Notes under the pieces: model-generated
The model's database searches: none
What the model was told of the DNA's origin: nothing
The model's input: only the letters and a program-made list of their open reading frames with translations
Part shown: positions 1 through 7,439 of the stretch, piece by piece
Position numbering within the stretch: the stretch's first letter is position 1
How the letters are laid out: each line of letters starts with the position of its first letter
Assembly: GCA_900128565.1 (NCBI GenBank)
Contig: LT636047.1
Coordinates: 1 to 19,764 of the forward strand
From: Stramenopiles sp. TOSAG23-6
Lineage: Eukaryota; Sar
Length of the DNA: 19,764 bases
Direction: 5' to 3'
Position numbers and translations under genes: made by a program

Positions 1-2
1 GA

Positions 3-950
3 GTGCTGACAAAATTTATTGTATTAATATCAAGGATGACTACAATTGTTACATTAAAAAATGGTATTCTAATGGATAAAGATAAATTGATGCACCATGA
101 AACTATGTTTGTGGTGAACGACTCGAGACTGCAGGTGAGGATGCTACTGTGCTGCTCTCGTGGAAAAACAAATAATCAGGACACCTTTAAAAAACAAAAG
201 GTTACCCAAATTTTGAGAGATGCTGAAGCCAGGAGAAATATGTATTGGAATGGAGGTGGTGATGTATGGCGTAATATCAAATCGTTTTTGTCAGAAGTTG
301 TGACTTATTTTGAAAAGGAAGCCTTCAGAGGCATGTCACTAAAATCAATTATAATCCCAAATAGTGTGACTAGTATTGGTGATAAGGCTTTTTGTGACTG
401 TAAATCATTAAATTCTATAACAATTCCAAATAGTGTGACTAGTATTGGTAATCATGCTTTCTGTAAATGTGAATCATTAAATTCTATAACAATTTCAAAT
501 AGTGTGACTAGTATTGGTAAACATGCCTTCAGTTTTTGTTCTTCACTAAAATCAATAACAATTCCAAATAGTGTGACTAGTATTGGTGTTTATGCTTTCT
601 GTAGATGTGAATCACTAAATTCTATAACAATTTCAAATAGTGTGACTAGTATTGGTAATAGTGCTTTCAGTGGATGTGAATCATTAAATTCTATAACAAT
701 TCCAAATAGTGTGACTAGTATTGGTGATTATGCTTTCTGTAACTGTTTATCACTAAATTCTATAACAATTCCAAATTGTGTAACTAGTATTGGTATTAAG
801 GCTTTCTATGGATGTGAATCATTAAATTCTATAACAATTCCAAATAGTGTAACTAGTATTCATGAGCGTGCTTTCTATGGATGTAATGCATTAATTGTTA
901 CAACACCAGCTGGATTAATTACAGAGGAATTGACAACAGAAGACAACTAA
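3..950 (+). CDS. BspA-like leucine-rich repeat protein, possibly 5'-truncated by the window
   Basis: The reading frame is open from the left edge to a TAA at 948-950. The first in-frame ATG is at 36, and nothing upstream closes the frame, so the true start may lie outside the window. Residues 112-295 (counting from position 3) are eight consecutive 23-residue repeats of the BspA/LRR_5 type, consensus SLNSITIPNSVTSIGxxAFxxC, followed by a short tail. An EAF motif just before repeat 1 looks like the end of a degenerate earlier repeat. The first ~110 residues are basic, resemble nothing I recognise, and show no signal peptide. BspA-like LRRs form a curved solenoid for protein binding; in protists they occur in large families of mostly unknown role. 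The repeat class is firm; the function is unknown. It converges with the DUF4116-like gene downstream. Confidence 0.85.
   Translation: MLTKFIVLISRMTTIVTLKNGILMDKDKLMHHETMFVVNDSRLQVRMLLCCSRGKTNNQDTFKKQKVTQILRDAEARRNMYWNGGGDVWRNIKSFLSEVVTYFEKEAFRGMSLKSIIIPNSVTSIGDKAFCDCKSLNSITIPNSVTSIGNHAFCKCESLNSITISNSVTSIGKHAFSFCSSLKSITIPNSVTSIGVYAFCRCESLNSITISNSVTSIGNSAFSGCESLNSITIPNSVTSIGDYAFCNCLSLNSITIPNCVTSIGIKAFYGCESLNSITIPNSVTSIHERAFYGCNALIVTTPAGLITEELTTEDN
336..887 (+). repeat. eight tandem 69-bp units encoding LRR_5 repeats
   Basis: Eight in-frame 69-bp units lie head to tail. The half coding SITIPNSVTSIG is almost identical at the DNA level in every unit, while the half coding xxAFxxC varies. This looks like recent unit duplication or gene conversion with selection on the scaffold half. 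Confidence 0.9.
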
Positions 951-1274
951 AATCAAAAGTTAAAGTCAATAGCAAACTACATTATTACATTTGTATTGTT
1001 TTATTCTTGGTTTCCACTCATCTAGTACATGTTATATGCAATAAAATTAAAATTATTTCATCAATTATACCCATTATTAGCATACATCAATAGCGTAACC
1101 CTAGTCATTGATCAAAATGTTTGAAATAATTTGTAAATATTTTTATTCAAAAACACAAAAACGATTGAAATAATTTATAAATATTTTAGTCAAACACACA
1201 CTTATATACAAAATTGAATTTATTATAATAGAAAATCCTTCTCTCTCTATTTCTTTCACCCAGTATTACAACAA
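951..1274. other. AT-rich spacer between two convergent genes
   Basis: This 324-bp spacer separates two 3' ends and has no coding or RNA signal that I can see. It holds an imperfect direct repeat of about 29 bp (TTGAAATAATTTRTAAATAT core) at 1121-1149 and 1165-1193, and a short CT-rich tract near 1241-1260. Confidence 0.7.
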
Positions 1275-2429
1275 TTATACTGGAATATTAAACTTATATT
1301 CAAATGTTTTCCTCAATTCTTTAACAAATGTTAGAGTAGACAGTAAATTTTGAGGGACATACTTTAATGCGTTCTTGCGTTCGTGATCATATTTCAATGC
1401 TTTAAAAACAGACAACATGAATTCAGAATTATTATAAAAAGCCTCTGATGCATGTTTAAGTGCATAAGGTTTTGATTTAACAGCCGCCAATACAACTTGA
1501 AGATCACCATGTAGCTCTTCTGATGCATGTTGAAGTGCATAGCCATTAGCTTTAACAGCCGCCAATACAACTTCGCGATCACCACGTAAATCATCTGATG
1601 CATATTTCAAGATTGTAGAATTCCATTCCCCATTTGAAAGAGCCGCCAATACAAAATTACGTTGAGAACGAAATGATTCAGGTAAAAATTTGATTATTCC
1701 TCCACATTTTTGTAGTGCAGAAATCACAAAATTAGGGTCAGACTTCAAAGGTGGTGATGCATGTTTGAAAGCAAATTCATATGCACTATCTGCATTCAAA
1801 ACAGCCAAAATAAATCTTCGATTTGCACGAAATTCTTTAGGTACAATGTTTTTAAAGAAATTTTCTTTGAATCCCAAGTTAAATTCACGCCAACCCGAGG
1901 TGCCCGTTTGATACGTATAACTTAAATAATCAAGAACTTTTTCTGGAAAATAAAAGCATTTTTCTGGTATATCTTCGGATACGTATGACGCGATATATCG
2001 CGCAACACCTACTGGTAATCTCTTTGATTCGTCCTGGGAATAGTGCAAACCTTTTAAAGCACTCAATCGTTGTCTTATAAAGTATTCCTTTACACAAGGA
2101 ATGATTTGTTCCGCTCTCCTTTGCGCAGTATTCGAAGAAAGGCTATGGTAGACGAAACTCCGAGAACTCCGAAAACTCGAAAACTTTAGTTCATACTCAT
2201 TACCATTGTAGGGCGAAAGTTTATCCGTCGGATCAGTTGGGTAAAGCATAGCTTTCAATACGTTGTTCTTGGTGTTCTTTGCAATAGAATCATCCTTCAA
2301 AACAGCTTGGATTCCTTCTTCGCTTTGAGCAATTTTCTCCAAAATTGCGATATAATTGACTGTCGCAGAAATTCGAGAGTAATTGCATAGAGCTACAACT
2401 ACAACAATATAAAGCTTATTTATGCACAT
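1275..2429 (-). CDS. secreted DUF4116-like repeat protein
   Basis: 384 residues, from ATG at 2427-2429 to TAA at 1275-1277. Residues 1-22 are a likely signal peptide with a hydrophobic core (LYIVVVVALC), so the product probably enters the secretory pathway. Residues about 203-370 are five to six units of about 25 residues of the DUF4116 kind: F/V-V-L-A-A-V-K followed by A-L-x-H/Y-A-S-x-x-L-x-x-D. The clearest units start near residues 204, 232, 257, 285, 310 and 335. Two units are near-duplicates in DNA, 75 bp apart around 1440-1600, so the array is expanding. The middle (about 138-155, PVGVARYIASYVSED) resembles the short helical segment that often precedes such repeats. DUF4116 has no assigned biochemical role. 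The domain call is by pattern, without a profile search. Confidence 0.8.
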   Translation of the reverse strand: MCINKLYIVVVVALCNYSRISATVNYIAILEKIAQSEEGIQAVLKDDSIAKNTKNNVLKAMLYPTDPTDKLSPYNGNEYELKFSSFRSSRSFVYHSLSSNTAQRRAEQIIPCVKEYFIRQRLSALKGLHYSQDESKRLPVGVARYIASYVSEDIPEKCFYFPEKVLDYLSYTYQTGTSGWREFNLGFKENFFKNIVPKEFRANRRFILAVLNADSAYEFAFKHASPPLKSDPNFVISALQKCGGIIKFLPESFRSQRNFVLAALSNGEWNSTILKYASDDLRGDREVVLAAVKANGYALQHASEELHGDLQVVLAAVKSKPYALKHASEAFYNNSEFMLSVFKALKYDHERKNALKYVPQNLLSTLTFVKELRKTFEYKFNIPV

Positions 2430-2783
2430 GACTCACAAGGACTTGTTCGATAAAGTTACAGCTGAAGTGATGTATGTAATTACAGGTGGCGATTAGTGAA
2501 AAGCAGGCGTCGTATAACCTAATAGTAGGAAAACAAGTTCACACGGGCTTCACACACCTTCATGGTCGTATATTAAATATTTGTCGTTATTGGTAGTATA
2601 TTTGACCTTATTGGTAATATATTTGACATCTTTGGAGAAACTCGTGTGACGGTCACAACAGACACGATACCCGGTTCCTCTATCTTTTTACGTAACGCAT
2701 AAAAGGACATTGACATTTGTTCTTCTTTCCATACCAAAATTTATTCAATACTAACTAGAGCTACACCCAGCAATATTTGCATA
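2430..2783. promoter_or_regulatory. divergent promoter between the DUF4116-like and ARM-like genes
   Basis: This 354-bp region separates two divergent start codons. It contains two 21-bp tandem units (2587-2607 and 2608-2628), each with ATTGG, an inverted CCAAT box. A perfect palindrome TGTGAC-G-GTCACA sits at 2645-2657 and resembles a bZIP/CRE site. The motif CGATACCCGGTTCC at 2665-2678 recurs in variant form upstream of other genes here. A TATA-like CATAAAAG lies at 2698-2705, about 80 bp before the downstream ATG. Factor assignments are inference. Confidence 0.5.
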
Positions 2784-3992
2784 ATGGGTGCTATCATCAA
2801 TAAACTCGCTGCTGATAAGGACGAGGTGGCAAAAGTAATTCGCAAGCATATCCGTGCACTAAAGGAACATGAGGAAGATCCTAGTTCAATAGACAAAATG
2901 TCAGAAATGATTCACGTACCTCTAGTGTATAGAACAACTCGAGCTAAAATAGTAAACGAAATGAATAAAGAAGGAGTATTTGATATACTTCTTAAAATGA
3001 TTGATGAATGCTTTCCAGAGATGGACCGGCCTCATATGGTGGTAGCCACTTTAATTTTTTTAAGAGTTGCAGGGCAAGATAAAGACGGTGCTTTACTTAT
3101 AACAAAGAAAAAGGGTTTAAAAGTCATTACTAGAGTCAAAGCTGTGTTTGCTGATGACGAGTATATTCCTGAGGAATGTGACCTGACAATGAAAAAAATA
3201 AAAAAATCAAACGAGGGTAACGTTCGGGAGCATGCTAAGCAACTACAACTTGCTGCAAAGAGGGGCTCAGTTGCAAAAGTGGTGAGGATGTTTGAAGATA
3301 GTTTGGAAGTAGAAGACGTGTGCATGGTATCGATTGATTCAATATACGATTTGGCCAGTGACGAAAATCACTTGGAAACCTTACGATTTCATACAGAAGG
3401 ACTAGAAATGAAAATAATACAAGCACTTTTAAATTTTCCAGATAACAAGCAAATGTATTGCCGTGGTATACTAATATTAACTTCTTTATTAACTGGTGAA
3501 GGCAAACGTTTTATAACACTCCGTGCAAAAGTAGGAAAATCTGGAGGAGTTAAAGTAGCTTGCAAAGCACTTCAAACCTTTCCTAAATCACTTGACGTTA
3601 TCCGGCAGAGTATATGGTTTCTTGATGAAGTTCTTCAACACGATGGTAATGTTTTTGCATTTATTCATGAAAATGGCCCTCAACGATATCAAGAGGTTCT
3701 TGCGTTGCGTCAAAAACTAGATGACCCTGGAGAAATATTTCTACCCAAAAAATTGAAATTATTAATGGAAAAACGTATATCAACGTTTCAAGAGGATTAC
3801 AAAAGAGTTGCAAAAGCAAAGGCTGCAGATGCAAAACGATTGGCGCAGGAGAAAATTCGTTTGAGATTAGCTCAAGAAGAAGCAAATAGACTTCGTGCCA
3901 AGAAAGTAGCAAAACCATCAAAGGCAGAGATTCAAGCACGAAGTAAGAAAATGAAGGATTTGATGAAATTAGGTAAAAATGTTTCATCATAA
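2784..3992 (+). CDS. armadillo-like helical protein with basic C-terminal coiled coil
   Basis: 402 residues, ATG at 2784, TAA at 3990. Residues about 1-325 are helical with armadillo/HEAT character: repeated blocks such as PHMVVATLIFLRVAG and RGILILTSLLTGEG follow the ARM pattern of amphipathic helices with small residues at turns. Residues about 328-402 are strongly charged, with an AKAADAKRLAQEK-type heptad pattern, and should form a coiled coil ending in a lysine-rich tail. There is no signal peptide or membrane segment, so a cytosolic or nuclear scaffold is likely. I do not recognise the family, and the ARM assignment is by pattern only. It converges with another ARM-type gene ending 125 bp downstream, which may be coincidence or an old relationship. 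Confidence 0.75.
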   Translation: MGAIINKLAADKDEVAKVIRKHIRALKEHEEDPSSIDKMSEMIHVPLVYRTTRAKIVNEMNKEGVFDILLKMIDECFPEMDRPHMVVATLIFLRVAGQDKDGALLITKKKGLKVITRVKAVFADDEYIPEECDLTMKKIKKSNEGNVREHAKQLQLAAKRGSVAKVVRMFEDSLEVEDVCMVSIDSIYDLASDENHLETLRFHTEGLEMKIIQALLNFPDNKQMYCRGILILTSLLTGEGKRFITLRAKVGKSGGVKVACKALQTFPKSLDVIRQSIWFLDEVLQHDGNVFAFIHENGPQRYQEVLALRQKLDDPGEIFLPKKLKLLMEKRISTFQEDYKRVAKAKAADAKRLAQEKIRLRLAQEEANRLRAKKVAKPSKAEIQARSKKMKDLMKLGKNVSS

Positions 3993-4116
3993 ATAAATAA
4001 GCTTGTATGTATAAGAGTAAGAAAAGTATATTTTATCGTTTATTAATTTATCATTTATCAACTGATTCTATATAATTTAATCATGAATCTATTATAAATT
4101 ATTTTCTTTATGACTA

Positions 4117-4758
4117 TTATATCTTTGGTAATTTTGATGACAATGCTTCATCTAGAAAAGTTTTTACAGATGATTTACTATTAAAAGATGAACGGGCAGT
4201 GTCTGTAAATTGCTTTTGTTTTTGTGCAACTTGATGACGAAGATTTAATAAGCTTTCATCAATCTTTGCATTTTTAATGGTACAAGAATCCGCATATCCA
4301 GAAAGCCCAACAAGTGCGGCACAAGCAAATACGCGTAATGAACTATCAGTGTGGTTTCGCATGATTGTTAATATCCCCGAGACTCCACCTGAAGCTACTA
4401 TTTTTCTAGCTGCAATAACACCACCAAAGGCAGTGAAATCACAAAAAAATCGACACGCACTTTCTTGAACTTTTGGTGATCGGGAATGTACATACATTGC
4501 TTGTATTACGCACTCTACACATCCTGAGTCTAATAAAGCTTTTATACCAGATGAAGCGACAGCTTTTCTATTTAGGTTTGCTCTTTCATTGCAAGCACCA
4601 ATATATGCAACTAATAAGTTGCAAAGTTTCGTTTGTACAGTTGGATCTAAAGCACCTTTCTGCATCCTGGCCGTTATTTTCAACGGTGAAGGAATAGATT
4701 TAAAGATATTATTAATAGTGCGAGTTGCACTCTTTTCCCGTGATGATACTGGAAACAT
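4117..4758 (-). CDS. small armadillo-repeat protein
   Basis: 213 residues, ATG at 4756-4758, TAA at 4117-4119. Residues about 40-160 contain ARM-like units: NRKAVASSGIKALLDSG, then KVQESACRFFCDFTAFG, ARKIVASGGVSGILTIMRNH and SSLRVFACAALVGLSGYAD. These match the ARM signature in which helix 3 carries an I/V-A-x-x-G-x-I/V-x-x-L/I pattern. Residues 1-35 are basic and rich in Ser/Thr; the last ~45 residues are polar and probably unstructured. With only about three units it is short for an ARM protein and may act as a subunit or peptide-binding adaptor. No signal peptide. Specific function unknown. Confidence 0.75.
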   Translation of the reverse strand: MFPVSSREKSATRTINNIFKSIPSPLKITARMQKGALDPTVQTKLCNLLVAYIGACNERANLNRKAVASSGIKALLDSGCVECVIQAMYVHSRSPKVQESACRFFCDFTAFGGVIAARKIVASGGVSGILTIMRNHTDSSLRVFACAALVGLSGYADSCTIKNAKIDESLLNLRHQVAQKQKQFTDTARSSFNSKSSVKTFLDEALSSKLPKI

Positions 4759-5126
4759 TCTTTGCTCTATAGTGTAGCCTAGTAGTGACAGAGGTCTTCT
4801 AAATAGTCTATAGCAGCAATATTATAATTACGTGTATGAGTAGATACTATAGATGAATATAGAAGTCGAAAGTATAGTAGTACGTAGTACAAATTACTAA
4901 CAGTTTCATTTCATTTTTTCAAGATTTTTTTTGATAAAAAAAACTGCCGAATTTCGAATTTAAATTCATTTTTTTCTTCCTCAATATGTTTTATCTGTGT
5001 CAATTTTCACGTGATACTTCGATTAGAATACAACCTCTTACAATGCACGACGATGCAAATAATCATTTAGTTTATATATATAGTAATGAAATAGATGAAG
5101 AAGACGTTGAATTTAAAAAAAAAATN

Positions 5127-5158
5127 AAAAAAAAAAAAAAAAAAAAATTTTTTTTTTT
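5127..5158. repeat. poly-A/poly-T inverted repeat next to an N
   Basis: About 21 A are followed directly by about 11 T, a perfect foldback. The N just before it suggests a sequencing or assembly problem, so exact run lengths should not be trusted. Other long T runs occur at about 5329-5362. Confidence 0.7.
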
Positions 5159-5202
5159 ACGAAAAGTATCAAAAGTATACAATGTTCTACAGCGAAAAAA
5201 GT

Positions 5203-5207
5203 AAAAA
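5203..5207 (-). terminator. Pol III T-run terminator of tRNA-Trp
   Basis: On the minus strand a TTTTT run starts 15 nt after the tRNA 3' end, and a second run of six T follows at 5195-5200. This is the usual RNA polymerase III termination signal. Confidence 0.7.
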
Positions 5208-5221
5208 GGAAACACGAAATC

Positions 5222-5293
5222 TGAGGACGGAGGGATTTGAACCCCCAACCTTTTGATCTGGAATCAAACGCGCTGCCGTTGCGCCACGTCCCC
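5222..5293 (-). tRNA. tRNA-Trp (anticodon CCA)
   Basis: The minus strand folds into a complete 72-nt cloverleaf. The acceptor stem is GGGGACG/CGTCCTC (one G-T pair), the D stem GCGC/GCGC, the anticodon stem TTTGA/TCAAA with loop TTCCAGA giving anticodon CCA, and the T arm GGGGG-TTCAAAT-CCCTC. The discriminator is A and CCA is not encoded. There is no intron. The internal A box (TGGCGCAACGGC) and B box (GGTTCAAATCC) match eukaryotic Pol III promoter consensus. It decodes UGG. A CCA anticodon, together with TGA ending the RRM gene, argues against TGA being a tryptophan codon here. Confidence 0.96.
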
Positions 5294-5499
5294 GTTGTGG
5301 TTTCAAGTCTTCTTCAATACATTTAAATAGTTTTTTTTTTTTTTGATTTTTTTTTTTTTTTTGCGTTACCGGGTATCGCTCAAATGATCCTAGAACACGT
5401 GTTTCTGTTAGTACCTACAGTACGTAGAAACATACAAGAGACTTCTTTTCCAAAAGTACTACAAAATACACTGAATAAATAAAGAAAACTACATTGTAC
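5294..5499 (+). promoter_or_regulatory. upstream region of the secreted unknown-protein gene
   Basis: After T runs (to about 5362) come GTTACCGGGTATCGC at 5365-5379, shared in variant form with other upstream regions here; a 10-bp palindrome AACACGTGTT at 5394-5403 containing an E-box/G-box CACGTG; and CTACAGTACGTAG at 5415-5427. Together they form a compact cluster 70-135 bp before the ATG. Regulatory roles are inferred. Confidence 0.45.
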
Positions 5500-7152
5500 A
5501 TGAATTTTGGTCGTTTGATTGTACGCCCATGCTTCCTTTTATTACTGATTATTCTAACTTCTTTGATTGAAGTAAGTAACTCAGTCAATCATACCTTGCA
5601 CATTGAACAAAAGTTTCCCGATGAGCTTCTTAATGGAGGTGTCATGGCAATACCAGGTAATATAAACAACAATGGTGCTCTACTCATTTTAGATGATAAA
5701 TACAGCATCAAAGATTTAAAAGTTAGTAATTTATACGTGAGAAGAATCGAAATTGAGACACACGAAGAGAAAGAGTTAAGACAAATACAAAATCACAAGG
5801 AAACTAATGAGGAAATAATAAATGAGAACCAACAAACCACAAGAAGTGTCTCGCAGAGTGTTCAATATTCGCGTATAGAGGTTGATGGACTAGGTGCTGA
5901 TATTATGTTTACGGTGGTGAGTCGGGGTAAGTTTTTTAACAGTGAGACACGCTACAAATTGAGACTTTTACCGGACCATGGTAACTCGTCTTATCCGATG
6001 ACGACTTTAAAGTTACATTTAAGAACAACTTCGTTACCTGGAAAAAATCCATTCATCCGACAGGCATACATTGGTCCTGCTGGAATAGAATTCCAACAAA
6101 CGACAAATCTTAAACATGATATACTAGATACTTCGAAGCTCATCATTGGCAAATTTGACCTTTCTAGTACGGAAGCAAAATCGTCGTCTACTATAGCTAA
6201 TTTATTTAATATGGCAATTTCAAAAGTGGGTAGTTCAGTTGTGTCTGGTGACCAAACGAAATTACTAATGACTGAAGCGGGGGAGGAAATAGTGAATGGC
6301 GTAATTAACAGAGCATTGGCTGTATTTCTTTGCCAGTTTACTAATCGTTCTTTAGAAGTTTCGACAATTTCTGAGACTTCAAATTCTTTTAGTCTCTGGA
6401 ATTTGATTAATCCATTTCCTACTAACTCACTTCGTAGGTCTAATGATCGATCCTCCTCCTCTCAAATGCAAGTTAATCTAGAAAACCCAATGGATTATGT
6501 TTTTCAGAACTTGGATTTTTTGGCACTCTCTGATACAATATGGAACGTCGCTTCACGTGCTTATTTTCAAACATATGTAGAAACTGATGAAAATAAATAC
6601 AACACTGAAATTGATCAAAAATACAACACTGAAATTGATAAAAGTGATAAAAGTGATAAAAGTGATAAAAGTGATAAAATTAAAATTGAGGAAACGAATC
6701 AGATACAAAAGAGACTTCACGAAATAGAACAAAATCAAATTGAGTTAGAAAGGGAAAAACTTGAATTAAAGAGAAAACTTCGAATGAAAAAAAGTCAATC
6801 TGATCCAGCCAAGGTTCGACCAGAATTTGATCCAACCAAGGTTCGACCAGATTTAAATGTATATATTGGCGGAATGATGGGTTTTTTCAAATTTAGTTCA
6901 TCTGAAATTAAAAGTAGCCATTCTTCTTTTAGAGGTCGTCAAATTCCAGTCATTCCGTCATTACTTTTTCCAATTGGAGAAATTTCAAAATATCCAATTG
7001 TTTTAAACAATTCCTTCATTTCAAACATTTCAAAAAATCCATTAGATTCAAAGTTTCTACCTGGAATAAGTTCATTTATGCAGCCTCCAAAGAAAGATTC
7101 ACCAAGTGTGGTTACATTTCTAAAGTATCTTTTGGATCCAAATGGTAAATAA
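5500..7152 (+). CDS. secreted or lumenal protein of unknown family, with internal repeats
   Basis: 550 residues from ATG at 5500 to TAA at 7150-7152. In-frame codons just upstream include a TAA at 5476-5478, so this is the natural first Met. Residues 1-28 form a classic signal peptide (CFLLLLIILTSLIEV core), and sequons such as NHT, NSS, NRS and NNS fit a secretory product. Residues about 30-300 look like a folded, beta-rich domain I cannot assign. Residues about 363-450 are low complexity: KYNTEID twice, a SDK array, a glutamate/lysine-rich segment predicted as coiled coil, and a nine-residue DP[AT]KVRPEF unit twice. The last ~100 residues are hydrophobic and Ser/Phe/Pro-rich with no obvious membrane helix. 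No known catalytic motif is visible. Confidence 0.8.
   Translation: MNFGRLIVRPCFLLLLIILTSLIEVSNSVNHTLHIEQKFPDELLNGGVMAIPGNINNNGALLILDDKYSIKDLKVSNLYVRRIEIETHEEKELRQIQNHKETNEEIINENQQTTRSVSQSVQYSRIEVDGLGADIMFTVVSRGKFFNSETRYKLRLLPDHGNSSYPMTTLKLHLRTTSLPGKNPFIRQAYIGPAGIEFQQTTNLKHDILDTSKLIIGKFDLSSTEAKSSSTIANLFNMAISKVGSSVVSGDQTKLLMTEAGEEIVNGVINRALAVFLCQFTNRSLEVSTISETSNSFSLWNLINPFPTNSLRRSNDRSSSSQMQVNLENPMDYVFQNLDFLALSDTIWNVASRAYFQTYVETDENKYNTEIDQKYNTEIDKSDKSDKSDKSDKIKIEETNQIQKRLHEIEQNQIELEREKLELKRKLRMKKSQSDPAKVRPEFDPTKVRPDLNVYIGGMMGFFKFSSSEIKSSHSSFRGRQIPVIPSLLFPIGEISKYPIVLNNSFISNISKNPLDSKFLPGISSFMQPPKKDSPSVVTFLKYLLDPNGK
6595..6679 (+). repeat. in-frame minisatellites: 24-bp unit x2 and 9-bp unit x4
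   Basis: A 24-bp unit encoding KYNTEID plus one residue occurs twice (from 6595 and 6619), followed by four exact 9-bp GATAAAAGT units (6637-6672) plus a partial one, encoding DKS repeats. A separate 27-bp unit is duplicated at 6802 and 6829. All are in frame, so length changes would be tolerated. Confidence 0.9.
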
Positions 7153-7439
7153 AAGTCTGAAATCATTTATTTTTGTGAATCGTATTGGTTTATTTTGTTT
7201 TTTATTATATGTTTTTTCGTGTTTTGATTTGAATAAATAGCAAGTGTGCCACGCGATACGGTAACAGTTACATTTTTAGGGTATACATGTATCATATTCT
7301 ATAATACGAATGTTCCTGTAATTAAGAATATATAAAATCCTCTAGCTAGAGATTCAAATGATCCAACATCATATTTAGAACTTGCTTATACTTAGAGGTT
7401 ATGAGTCGTTTACGCTTCTGCTGTAATTAGAAATAAATC
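7153..7439 (+). promoter_or_regulatory. upstream region of the RCC1/EF-hand gene
   Basis: This 287-bp spacer lies between two plus-strand genes. AATAAA near 7232 may serve as polyadenylation signal for the upstream gene. CGATACGGTAAC at 7254-7265 is a variant of the motif before other genes here, and it overlaps the palindrome GTAAC-A-GTTAC at 7261-7271, about 170-185 bp before the ATG. Confidence 0.45.

Larger units (their letters stand above)
4759..5221. other. intergenic region with long A/T runs and one undetermined base
   Basis: This 463-bp region holds the upstream sequence of the minus-strand ARM gene, including GTAGTACGTAGTAC at 4877-4890, and the 3' flank of the tRNA gene. An N at 5126 sits at the start of a long A run. 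A 72-codon plus-strand frame (4986-5204) crosses the N and the A/T runs; its C-terminal half is homopolymer translation, so I do not call it a gene, although its start (MHDDANNHLVYIYSNEIDE from 5044) has ordinary composition. Confidence 0.6.

Noticed and set aside
336-887. CRISPR-like array in the left edge repeat
   Set aside because: The units are in frame, encode LRR_5 repeats without spacers, and the genome is eukaryotic.
4986-5204. 72-codon plus-strand frame through the N and poly-A/poly-T
   Set aside because: Its second half is homopolymer translation (Lys then Phe runs), it includes an undetermined base and overlaps the region beside the tRNA terminator. The N-terminal part has ordinary composition but no recognisable domain.
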